DNA of 45,139 nucleotides, taken from positions 1-45,139 of the forward strand of contig JAJOHG010000210.1 in assembly GCA_021029095.1 (NCBI GenBank), in the 5' to 3' direction. Numbering within the stretch: the stretch's first letter is position 1; each line of letters opens with the position of its first letter. Position numbers and translations under genes: made by a program. Below the pieces are notes generated by a model. It was not told the DNA's origin. It saw only the letters and a list, made by a program, of their open reading frames with translations, and searched no databases. Positions 33,901 to 44,228 of the stretch are shown one piece after another. This stretch comes from Phellopilus nigrolimitatus. Its lineage: Eukaryota; Basidiomycota; Agaricomycetes; Hymenochaetales; Hymenochaetaceae.

Positions 33901-35095
33901 CATCCGAATACGAGACACGGGGCTTCCAGCTCTCGAGCAACCCGCCGAACCCGCGATCGGTCTTCAGGCATGGCGATTGGATGTGAGCACCCTCCGACCC
34001 TTTGAATAATTTTTTTTTTCTGTTTTTCTCTCTCTCTCTTTGCTTTCGCTTGTTTTGATTGTTTGTTTTGCCGTCGGTGGATTGTCCGAGCCTGGGTTAT
34101 CGATCGGATGCGGTGCGATGGGTCGTTAGTCACGCACGGGGTCCGCGTCGCGATGGAGGCGATTGCGATCTCGCTCACGCGTTGGGACGGGCCCAGGCCT
34201 ATATATAGAGATCGCTTCGGTGACGTCACGGAGTCAGTGGGTGGGTTTCGGCGCTGGCTGCGTGTTTCCCGATTCCCGATATGGGAGGCCGCCCGATGTG
34301 GGCCGGGAAAGGCTAATAGTGCCGCGGCCCGGAGCTGCGATGGCCCGCTCGGGCTCGGGCGCGAGAGCCGGCGGTTTTGATTGGCTGCCGACCAGTCATG
34401 TCGTCCGACAAGCCGAGTCGCGTGCCGCGTCCCGCGGTGCCGACGCCCACCCACCCCATCTTGTTCTCCCCTTTCTTTGCCTTTGGCCCGCCTGCGCACG
34501 GGAGTCGAAAAATGCTGACGAACGCATGTGTTTGTTTGGTCCGTTCTGTAGCTGTGCCGCCCCCGCCTGCGCCGCCCATAACTTCGGGTGGGTCTCACTT
34601 TTTGTTTTTCCCTTTTTTTATTTCTTGCATAATATACATACGTGGGCGTATTATTATTTCCCCTTCGTGCTTTCTGCTCCTCCCCCCTCCGTTCCTCTGT
34701 CCGCGACGTCCACCATCCAGTTCGCTCCGCGCGCGTTATCGTTATCACGTTCTTCTTCTTCTTCTCCCCTCGTTTCGCGTCATACTCCGTGCATGGCCCT
34801 CGCTGACGTCGACTGTGCGTTGTCCCCTCCCCCATTCCCTGTGCATTCGTGCCCCCGTCGTCATAGCCGGAACGTCATATGCATCGCCTGCGCCGCTCCG
34901 CGCGCGCCTCAAAACGCGGGCCCTCCCCCCGCGGGTAGCAATGTGCTCTACTCGACCTCGACCTCGACCGCGACCCCGTCGCGCCTCGCCTCGCCGCGCT
35001 TTGCGAACAGCATGACCCCCGCCCACGCGTCCTCGCCGTCCGCCGCTGCGCTCGGCTTCGCGCAGGCCCAGCAACAGCAACAGCAACAGCAACAA

Positions 35096-35129
<34 letters not shown>

Positions 35130-36552
35130 TTGCGGCGCAGGCCCAGATGACTACGGTCAAGCCGCCGCCGCCCCAGCACCCCCTGCTCACGCCCTCCGGC
35201 CGCGCGCTCGCCGTCGGCGGGAAGGTGCTGAACGTCTCAGTTGACCCGCTCGCGCCGTGCATCATGTTCTGGCCCGACAACGAGGCGCTCCCCGAGCCCG
35301 GCCAGGTCCGCCCGGCGGGGCTCGCGAACGTGCATGTGCGTCCCTGCAACAGATGCTTGTCCCCCGCTTTTGCTAACTGGTTTTTTTCTGCTTGCCGTAT
35401 AGCAGCCGCCCATCATGAACACCGGGAACAAGGGCCCCATCGAGCACCAGCCCGGGGACTGGGTCTGCCAGAAGTGCGAGTATCTGAACTGGAGGCGCAG
35501 GAAGGTGTGCCAGACGTGTTTCCCCTGTGAGTCAGAAGAAAAAACTGCGATCGCGCTTCTCTGCTTCTGTGAACTGACTCTGAGTCACTCTAGATGCGGA
35601 GGGGAACGGCGACTCCGTCTCGGCGACCATGCATGCGGAGCGGCTCGCGCTTCTCGCTGCGGTGTACACGCAGGCGCAGACCGCGCAGATGAACGTCCAC
35701 CCGGCTTCGGCGCAGTCGCTTCTCTTACTACAGCAGCACGCAGCGCAGGCTGCCGCTGCGCTCCCGTTCCCCCCTTCTTCAGGTCCGCTTTCGGGCCCGG
35801 CTTCGCAAACCAACTCGCTCCCTTCCGCCTCGTCTTCTTCCGCATACCCCTACTGCACGAGCCGCAGCCCGTTCCCCTCGGCGCCCGCGCGCGCCAGCGC
35901 ACACGCCGCCCAGCAGGTGCTCACCGTGAATCCGCGCGCGGCGAACAGCGCGTTCGCCGCGCGCCGCGCCAACTCGACGCCCGAGATGCCCGCGGGGTAC
36001 GGCAGCATCGTGTACCAGACCCCGCCGTCCCCCGCCGCGGCGCGCCCGCCCGTCTCGCTCTCCAGCGCGCTCGCGGCGTCCGACGACCGCCGCGCCGCGC
36101 ACACGCAGAGCGCGTTCCCGCTCCTGCCGTCGTTCCTCGCGCACGAGGTGCAGCCGCTGCGCGCGCCGGGCGGCACGGCGGCGGCGCGGCGCGCGCGCAC
36201 GCCCGCGTCGCTCTCGCCCGCGTCGTCGTCCTCCGCGGACCTCTCGTTCGACGAGCACGACGAGCTCGCGTCGCCCACGAGCCCCGGCTCCGCCGCGGGC
36301 GGGGGCGCGCCGGGCCCGGGCCCGGTGGTGCGGCCGTTCTACGCGCAGCCGCACCGTTCTGGGTCGGGCTCCGGCTCGCTGTCCGGCGGCTCGTCGGCGG
36401 GCTCGACGTCGAGCCTGACGCTCGGCGGGAGCATGGGCGGCGGGAGCATCTGGAGCCTCGACCGCGACGAGGACAAGGCGTGGAGCGCGGACCGCGTGTG
36501 GGGCCTTACGGGCTCGCGCCGGGGCAGCGCGGAGGCGCTCAAGGGTATTTAA
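30953..36552 (+). CDS. Large protein with two RanBP2-type zinc fingers and a poly-Q tract
   Basis: Probably a single-stranded RNA- or protein-binding regulator; function is inferred only from the fingers. My model has exons 30953-31417, 32401-32646, 33160-33279, 33807-33982, 34552-34587, 34867-35335, 35403-35526 and 35594-36552, all in phase, giving 864 aa. The N-terminus is Ser/Pro-rich (MLSVLEHPRPRPSSKK). A conserved-looking block follows (LFNLPSTSAATAHALTRLFF, CKMWTMREECGGAPPGEEES). Zinc finger 1 is at about 333-358 (GDWIC-x4-C...N...CIAC), a poly-Q tract lies near 416-436, and zinc finger 2 is at about 522-546 (GDWVCQKC...N...VCQTC). The tail is Ala/Ser/Gly-rich. The gap 31418-32400 is long for an intron here and may hide another exon. 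The acceptor at 35400 is a tandem AGCAG. Confidence 0.82.
35069..35128 (+). repeat. CAG/CAA repeat encoding about 20 Gln
   Basis: Mixed CAA/CAG codons at the start and pure CAG at the 3' side, inside exon 6 of the RanBP2 zinc-finger gene. The pure part is likely length-variable. Confidence 0.9.
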
Positions 36553-38079
36553 TCTGTTTCTGCTGCTGTCCTGCTGTGTTCTGTCCTCTTTGTTGTGTGT
36601 ATGCTGGTGAGCGTGCTTCCTCGTCTGCTCCCCCCCCCCCCCCCCCGCGTGCCGGGCTTTTTTCGCTGACGCCGACTCCTACTCCTCTGTTTGCAGTTGC
36701 AAAACCCGTCTGGCCCCTTATTTATGCATTTATCGGAATTACCTCGACATGAACGAAGTTCTTACAACTCTCTTTGGCCCTACAATAATCGCTCGGTCGC
36801 GCGCCGACGCATCGTACATACATGAAGAGCAGCCGCGCGTACTCTCGATGCGCCCCGCACACACGAAGCCCCGCAGCGCCCTCGCGCGTGCGCCTGTATA
36901 CTTAAAAACGAAATGAACTCTGCCGCCGGGCCCCCCCACAGCGGCGACCGACTCGGAGGAAACGGAATGGTTTATGGGATATTTTATATATTATTCGCCC
37001 GCGTCTCTCCGGCTGTTGGGACAGTGCGGGGGCGCGCGGCCTTAGCTTTCACTCTGTCTTTATCCAATTATCATTCTCGCTTTTCTTTCTTTCCTTCTTT
37101 CTTTCTTTTCTTTTTTCGTTCTTCCTCTGCCAGTCTTTGATGCGCCATATGTTGCATGATGTATTCTTGGGATTTTATCTATGCTCGAGCTCCGCTGCTT
37201 ACTTACTTACTTACCTCGAAAACGCCGATCCTTTTATTGTTTCTTTCTTTTTTGGCACTGTCGCTCGAGCCTCGCCCACAGACAGACAGACCAGACTCGA
37301 CCCTTCATCCTTGCTCCAACCGCTTATCGTTGCCAACTCCACTGGCGATCGCGCACCGTCGCGCGAACCTCTCCTTCTGTTCTTCCCCGGCCTCGAGCTC
37401 CATAGTCCATTCTTTACTTGCTTGCCGATGCGGCCCTGCCGCGCGATCTCTGCTGGTTTCGTACTTACGCCTGACTCACAACCTTTTTTTCTTTTTAATC
37501 GACATCTTGGAACTTACATGCATACGTACATATATTTATCGTCCTTGGAACACGAGCTCAGTTGTCGTTCGATGTGGGTTTTGTTTTGATCTGAGCCTAA
37601 GAACTGGAAACTCTCAAGTTCAAGAGCCGCGCGCGACTCGCGCCGAGTCGAACTACTCGCAGAAGCGAGCGTCGGCGCCCCCTCCGTTAACGTTCTCGAT
37701 GCGCGCCTGCTCGTCTCGGACCAAGCAAGAAGGCGCCTTACGATACGTATGCACGCACGTACGGACCCTTTGGGCGGCGTGCCGAACAGCGCGCGAGCCT
37801 GGGCGAGAGAAAGGCGCGCGCCGGCCCTGCACGCAGAAGCCTGAGCCTGATGGCCGCCGCCCGAGGACCGCCTGACGCCCCCCTGCGTTATCTCGCCCTG
37901 CGCGGACGGCCGCAAAAGCGCCATCATCAAGAGAGAGAAAAAAGCAAAGAAAGAAAGAAGAAAGGTTGGCCTCTGTCTGCACCGTGCACGCCTGACGCGA
38001 GACGAGACGAGACGCTGCCTGCCCGCTCGAGCTTTTTGTGTGTGTGCGTTTCTGTTTTTCTTGAGCGCGGACGTCGGAT
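36553..38079. other. Intergenic between RanBP2 gene and sphingomyelinase gene
   Basis: No gene is recognised. It holds a poly-C run (about 36630-36646), a pyrimidine tract with TTTC-type units (37080-37125) and a CTTA repeat (37199-37215). The stretch 37140-37850 carries only low-complexity frames. Confidence 0.6.
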
Positions 38080-41000
38080 ATGGTGGACGCCGCCAGACTG
38101 CGCCTGCTGCGCGCGGGGCACGCGTGTTTTCTCCTCCTCCTCGCGCTCGCCGGCGCCGGGCGCGCGCAGCCGCGCGGCGCCTTCGGGCCCGCGGCGTACA
38201 CCGCGCTCGGGCGCTTCCCGACGGCACTGTACGGCAGCTACTACAACGACCCGACGCAGACGAGCGCGCAGGTGCAGCCCGTGATCACGGATCCCGTCAC
38301 GGTGCGCGCATTCCCGATAGTGCTTTTCGTTTTCGGCGCCCGGTACATGTACTGACGTACAGGGGGCGGGCAACGCAGCATACGACGTACCCGCTCGCGC
38401 TCACCGACCCGGACGCCATCCCAGCTGCAAGTGGCGCTTTCTCACAACACAACGCTTCTTCGCGCCCTGCTCACCGGAAACCCACAGAACGACACCGCCG
38501 ACGCGCACCCGCTGCCCGCGCGCGCGGACTCGGCGACGCTCCTCGCGCGCGCACGCCGGCAGATCCAGTTGCTCGCCGCGCCCGGGGCGGCGGGCGGCAG
38601 CGCGTGCGCGGCGTGCCAGGCCGCGTTGGGCGCCGCGCAGCTCGTCGCGCTCGCCGCGCCCGAGGAGGGTCCTGCGGCGGCCGTCGCGCTGTGCGAGGCG
38701 TTCGCGCTCGAGAGTGCGTGCGCCACGGCGTACGGGCCCCTTGCGCTCGGGAGCGTCGTCACGCAGGTGCTCGCAAGCGCGGACGTGCAGGGGTACGACG
38801 GCCAGGTGCGGGGCTCTTTTCTTTTCTTTTCTTTTTTTTTTTGTTCGCGTTTTTTTGTTTTATCACTTGTTGAGAACGGAAGCTGATTTTTGGATTTGTG
38901 GATGTTGGTTTGTTGATATGGTGAACGCGGGATGGGTTTGGGGTGGAAGATGATTTGCCAGAACTTCTTCGGCGCGTGCCCGCTGCCGCCGACGTCGGCC
39001 TTGAACCTGACGAGCTGGTTCAAGAAGCCCAAGCCCGACCCGCTCCCGGCTCCGAAGCAGCCGAGCGGAAAGCGCCTGAAAGTCCTCCATCTGTCTGACT
39101 TCCATCTCGATCCGCGTTCGTAGCTATCCTTTGCCTTTTGTGTGTGCGATTGAAACCACTGATTAAAGGCGTCTTTTGTGAACAGGCTATGCTACTGGCT
39201 CAGAAGCGAATTGCACCTCTGGCATTTGCTGTCGAATAAACAACATCGCTACTTCGAGCCCGAACGAGACATCTGTCCCTGCTCCGCGCTTTGGCGCCTT
39301 CCTCTGGTGCCTTGTCTCGATTTATGAAAAAACAATGTTTAATAAACTGACTGGCAAAAATCTCCAGCGATTCGCCATACTCCCTTGTTCTCTCGGCTCT
39401 GGAGGCGATCCCGGTACTCACTGGAACTGAAGATGCAGGCTTCGCGTGGACCATGTACACCGGAGACCTCGTCGCACACGATCCGGACAACCAGCTATCG
39501 CATGCTTATGTCGAATATACCGAGGTACGTTGTTGCCCGGGCTCTTGTTTCGAAGGAGATCCTATGTCGAGTCGACTCAACAGACTGTCGTATTCGACCT
39601 TATTCGTCGCATGCTGAAAGCGGGCCCGACGTATGTTGCCCTAGGAAACCACGACTCTGTCGGTGTGTAAGTGGCGTATTTCATTATACTTTTATTATTA
39701 TTACAACGAAACTGATCCGCCTATCAAAGAGCCGAAGACGCCTCGCATTCACTCGGCGGAGAGCTCGCAAATCAGTATAACTGGTACGTTTGTTGGTATA
39801 TATTTTATTCGCGTATTTCTGTTTTGCTGACCGTCGTCTGTCTCGCTAAACAGGAACTACGACCACGTCGCGAGCCTCTGGGCGCACGAGCACTGGCTCC
39901 CCGAGGCGGCCGTAAAGCTCGCGCGTGCGCATTATGGCGCGTATATGGTTCGGCGCCACGATGGGCTACGCGTTATCACGCTCAATACGAATTTGTGGTA
40001 TCGGTGAATATTGTCTGAGAAATTTCAGCGAGCTCAGCCGAATGCTTTAGCTTATGGGTCTGATAGTGCAAATTGGTTCAATTACATTAACCTGACAACG
40101 GCGGATACGTCGGGGATGCTGCGCTTCCTCACGGATGAACTGCAGGATGCTGAAGACGCAGGCGAGCGCGGTACGTCTGGTCGTTGCAATTGCTTTGATT
40201 CTCGCTGACGGAGACAATAGTGTGGATTATGGGCCACGTTTTGAGCGGCTGGGATGGCACGAATCCCCTCGAGAACCCCTCTAATCTCTGTGAGTTTCTC
40301 TGTCCGAGTAACCCGAATAAACTACCAATCTTAATGGCGTCTATTTAGTCTATCAAATGTGCGGCGCATGTGTTAGTTATGATAAACGAAACTGACATAG
40401 TTGAATTAGTGTCGACCGTTTTTCGCCACACGTTATAGCCAGTGAGTTACTCAAGTTCATGCGGCTTTTCCTTTGTCTTGACACTTCTCAGACATATTCT
40501 GGGGCCACACGCATGAAGATCAGCTTTCTGTTCGTGTCTTCATTCCTGAACAAACGGAGGATTGCAAGTGAATCTAAGTTTTTTTACAACTTCTCTAGAT
40601 CTACTACGCGAATAATGGGACTGTGATGTCCGCTGAGTCGGCACTAGCTGTCTCATGGGTAAGATATTTCCAACTCCAGGGTATCTCAGCTCTAATCGAT
40701 GCTATCAAAGATCGGGCCGTCAATCACTCCTGCGTCCAATCTCAACTCTGGTTTCCGCGTCTACGAGGTTGATTCAGCAGTGAGCACCATCGTCTTGGCA
40801 TTTCTTTTTGTGCGTTTACTTAAATTGGTCTGATACAGACGTTCGAAATCCTCGATGCGCATACGTGAGACACGATTGTTTTCTTGCATAGAGCTAGCTG
40901 TAAACCAATCCGAAATCAGGTGGAAGAGCGACGTGAACGCGTTCCCCGAGCTAGACGGCCAACTCGACTTTGGGCCTACGTATACCTACGAATACGACAC

Positions 41001-41385
41001 TCGCAAGACATACGGGAACAATATCACAGGGTGGGGACCAAATGACCCACTCAATGCGACGTGGTGGCATCTTGTTACAGAGGGTAAGCCGAATAACTTA
41101 GTGCTACCATCAGCATTCTCATTATACCCCGACAGCGATGGAAGCTGACTCATCTCTCGTCGCTGTAAGTGCCCCGGCCGATGGCAGCTGGGAAAAGGAC
41201 AAGCTGACTAAAGTTGTACGTTCATGCAGAAATTCAATACCTACCAAGGGAAGAGCTCCGTACGCACGAAACCGTGCTCGGATGAGTGCATCGCTGCGAA
41301 GATCTGCTACATACGTAGCGGGTCCGCAAGCATTGCGAAACAGAATTGCGCCCCCGGCTACGGCTCGGTCCAGGGACTATATTGA
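38080..41385 (+). CDS. Secreted acid sphingomyelinase-like phosphodiesterase
   Basis: Metallophosphoesterase of the acid sphingomyelinase/SMPDL family, expected to hydrolyse sphingomyelin-like or related phosphodiesters outside the cell or in the vacuole. Twenty exons join in frame to 687 aa. A signal peptide (LLRAGHACFLLLLALAGAGRA) is followed by a saposin-B-like domain with paired Cys (ACAACQAAL, CEAFALESACA). The catalytic domain follows with its metal motifs in order: DFHLD, GDLVAHD, LGNHDS, IMGHV and GHTHED. The C-terminal region is Cys-containing (KPCSDECIAAKICY). Exon 12 is only 10 nt (40349-40358). Intron 2 is GC-AG (donor GCAAGT at 38427). The stop is at 41383-41385. The gene looks intact, and its composition is GC-rich at the 5' end and more balanced later. 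Confidence 0.93.
40349..40358 (+). other. 10-nt micro-exon of the sphingomyelinase gene
   Basis: TCTATCAAAT, bounded by TTTAG and GTGCGG, supplies FYQI between SNL and VDRFSPHVIA. Without it the frame breaks and a conserved-looking segment before the GHTHED motif is lost. Confidence 0.8.
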
Positions 41386-41901
41386 ACTGGGTGAACTGAA
41401 CTGACCCTTGGCGATTTATATTGGCGACAAAGCTGAAAGCGGTTAAGCCAGCCAACCTGCGAGTTGGACAGGATCTTGGATGGAGGAAACCGATACCCCG
41501 GTGGAAACTATCATATTGTTAGCTCTCCATTTGCCATTAATGTGTACGGCGGCATTCCGCCTCTGCGAAAAAAAAATCCTGTGTATGTTACTGCACTTCT
41601 CGTACTTTCCGGTGCTTCATTTTTGCGATTTCATGGCTTTGTTGAATAAATACTATTTAGCACCTACACTTGCACTACAGCATTGTAACGCAAGACGTTC
41701 TGGAATTCTGGATATCCTAATAAAAAGTAATGTGGCTTTGGGGAAATGGAAACAATGTAGCCGATTTGAACCTCACCGATGGCCACGCTCTTGCCGTCTT
41801 ACACTATCCTGCATGTTGAACTGAACCGATGTTGGTCTACGTGGCCGGGCCGCTTGCCTGAGCTTTGGCCAGACTCAGTGACTCCGGCAGCCAGTTTTGT
41901 G
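41386..41901. other. Intergenic to the right inverted-repeat arm
   Basis: No gene is recognised; short frames only. A likely polyadenylation-type AATAAA occurs near 41645. Confidence 0.6.
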
Positions 41902-42089
41902 CGGTTACGCGAAGACAAGCGTGAGGAGTCCATCTGGACTTCCACTTTCTGTAGTAATGCTTGAATAGGAAGACTCGGTGGCGCAAACTGATAAAAGTCC
42001 GGTAATCCTCGTCTCAACGAACATGTCAGCAATCTCTTTAAAAAGCAAAGCCACCGGTCACCTGTGACGTGCCACGGCACAACAACCAC

Positions 42090-42420
42090 CTGGGTGGCAC
42101 AAAAACCTGTCTCACTCGACAACAGTACGCATACCAACCTCTTGTTCTTACTGCAAATGGATCATCTGGGCTTGAGGATCAACATTCTTACCTTGCGCTG
42201 CAGCTTGACTGTGCAACCGACCACTCTGCCCGATGGCGAAAAGGGTATTCTGGAAAACACAGCTTTACTGACGAACAACCAAGTCTGGACTTCAACTTGT
42301 TCCACCTTGTTTAACACGACCCTGTATCCTGAGGTGCCCCCAGAATTCTCGCTGGAAGTCCTTGCGAACGTTCGTCGGCCCGCTATGAAATGTCCAAATG
42401 AAGACATTCAACATTCTCAA
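42090..42420 (+). other. Coding-like remnant, right-arm copy
   Basis: Counterpart of the remnant at 14760-15110. A plus frame reads through LGLRINILTLRCSL, LPDGEKGILENTALL and TSTCSTLFNTTLYPEVP. It is somewhat more open than the left copy but has no clear start, and its partner is disrupted. The family is not recognised. A CTAC microsatellite follows at about 42452-42467. Confidence 0.35.
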
Positions 42421-42815
42421 CTCGTTCGGCTGACTCTTCGGCGCCCGAGCTACCTACCTACCTACCTTGGGCTATCCACCTACCTATTCGCTAGCAACCG
42501 ATCGACAGCCACGAAGTCAAGAAGATGCTGTGTTACTCTCTTTCTATGTTGTCAATAAGCCGCCAGGTGGAGTCCGGATGCATATCAGGATTCAGAGCAC
42601 GCACTCGTACCATCCGTCGAATCGGCCGGTAGACGGGATTGAGCCGGAAGGTAAGTTGGGTTTCCGAACTCCCGGGCCGTATCCATGGACACTGCAACCT
42701 CAGACCGGAGCTGAGGGACTGCGTCATATCCAAAAATGCAACTGATTTATTGTTCGATTTATAATAATAGCATGTATCACATGTCCAATGGATATGTTTG
42801 TGGCTGAGTCTGCGG

Positions 42816-42823
42816 TATAAAAG
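42816..42823 (+). promoter_or_regulatory. TATA box of pheromone gene copy 2
   Basis: TATAAAAG, 236 bp before the ATG, conserved with the left arm copy (TATAAAAA). The leader between is pyrimidine-rich. Confidence 0.6.
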
Positions 42824-43058
42824 CTCAACCCCGCAGCTGCAACTCCAGCAACTTATCACCACAACTTTCATCGCGACTCCCCAATTTCGTTCTTCACTTT
42901 GCGCGCCCTCTTTTCCCTCGCCCCCGCCCAGCTGCGCTGTTACACTCATCTTCTCCGATACTCCGAGGATTTCTGTACAGCTTCCTCCCTCTCTCCTTCC
43001 TCTCTCGCAGCCTGGGGCACACCCATCTTATTCCGCGTTCTCGTCCAGCGCAATTATT

Positions 43059-43223
43059 ATGGACGAATTCTTCGTATTCTCGGACGATGTGATCGTGTCG
43101 CCCGAGGACAGGTGTAAGCTCCCATTTCCCGCCAACAGTGAGCTTCGGACACCTGCTCCGTTCGCGGATATGGAGAGAAGCGGAGACGGTGGAATCACCG
43201 TCAGCGGGTGCACTATCGCATAG
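43059..43223 (+). CDS. Lipopeptide mating pheromone precursor, copy 2 (CTIA)
   Basis: A 54-residue precursor, paralogous to the gene at 13948-14112. Starts MDEFFVFSDD, keeps the Glu-Arg processing site at 39-40 and the same predicted mature segment ERSGDGGITVSGC, and ends in the CaaX box CTIA. It differs from copy 1 by three base changes in the CDS, all amino-acid changing: residue 23 Leu to Phe, 30 Trp to Arg, 53 Val to Ile. Because the predicted mature peptides are identical, both copies should address the same receptor. TATA box at 42816. It lies in the right arm of the inverted repeat, transcribed toward AAD4. Confidence 0.85.
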   Translation: MDEFFVFSDDVIVSPEDRCKLPFPANSELRTPAPFADMERSGDGGITVSGCTIA

Positions 43224-44228
43224 TGCCCCTTTGCATGAGACATTCGCTTGTCTTCATCGCGCGTCGTACATACTAATATTTTCAACAACATTCACCATTC
43301 TTTTCGAAAAACCAACCAGTACGTCCGATCTCGCTCGACTTTCTTTAATATGGTCCCTTCGCACGCAGCACTATCTTTCTAGTATTTATCTCCTTCGTCT
43401 CCCTTACGCGCCAGTCGTATTTATGCGACGTTATATTTCCACTCACTTCTGGCCGTCGAGTTCCGCCCTTAGGGCACCGATACGGTTATCGCGATGTACC
43501 GCCATCGCACCAGCGACACCTTAACTTACAGCATGTCTGCGTTATTGCACATGTGCGCCGATACAGACATGCTTGTACTCTTTATTTCCGTTATCTAGCC
43601 ATTGAATACGATGTACGAAAAAAAAAGTGCCCTTGAAAATGAATGAATGAGAAAAAGACCATAAATCGAGTTTCCTCTGTAGCCGAATCGAAAGACCAAA
43701 TATCTAAATCCCCAATCAAGAAAAAAGCAGGATTATACATTTCCGTCAAGGATGGAGCTGAAGATTCAAAAGATTCGGTGATGCTACCCTTTTAATTCCA
43801 TCCTTTTCTCCAGAGGCTTTGCCCTGATCCCCATTCAGCCTTCTTCCGATTATAGAAGGAACGAAACGGACCCACGACAACAGCAAGCGGAAATGCCGTC
43901 GAAAATTGAGCACTACATAGGAATGTCCCTTCTACATCCATACCATCCCGCGTCTACTCCCGTTCTTATGGGAAGATTCTCAATAGCGAGCAAGTCGCGA
44001 ACGTCACCCTTAAGTTCATTCTAATTTCCAATCCACTAGTAGCGCTTAACCGACCTTGCAGTATATCCGAGAAACTTTGTCAGTGAGCGACTAGTTCTAC
44101 CCGTTTATTTTAAAAGAATCACGATTGAATTTACATTGAGCCAATTATCTGAATGATATGGACCGCTGACAAGGCGGTTCTCTTGTCATTTACAAACGTT
44201 GTCTATAAAGGGCAGCTTGATAAGGGTG
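43224..44228. other. Flank between pheromone copy 2 and AAD4
   Basis: Inverted counterpart of 13092-13947, with scattered substitutions and small indels. No gene is recognised. A poly-A run of about 10 lies near 43618-43627. Confidence 0.6.

Noticed and set aside
33900..34835. 311-codon minus-strand open frame
   Set aside because: Antisense to exons and introns of the RanBP2 zinc-finger gene, whose exons join in phase; composition is Arg/Thr/Ser-rich.
35779..36354. 191-codon minus frame, very Arg-rich
   Set aside because: Antisense shadow of the Ala/Ser/Pro-rich last exon of the RanBP2 gene.
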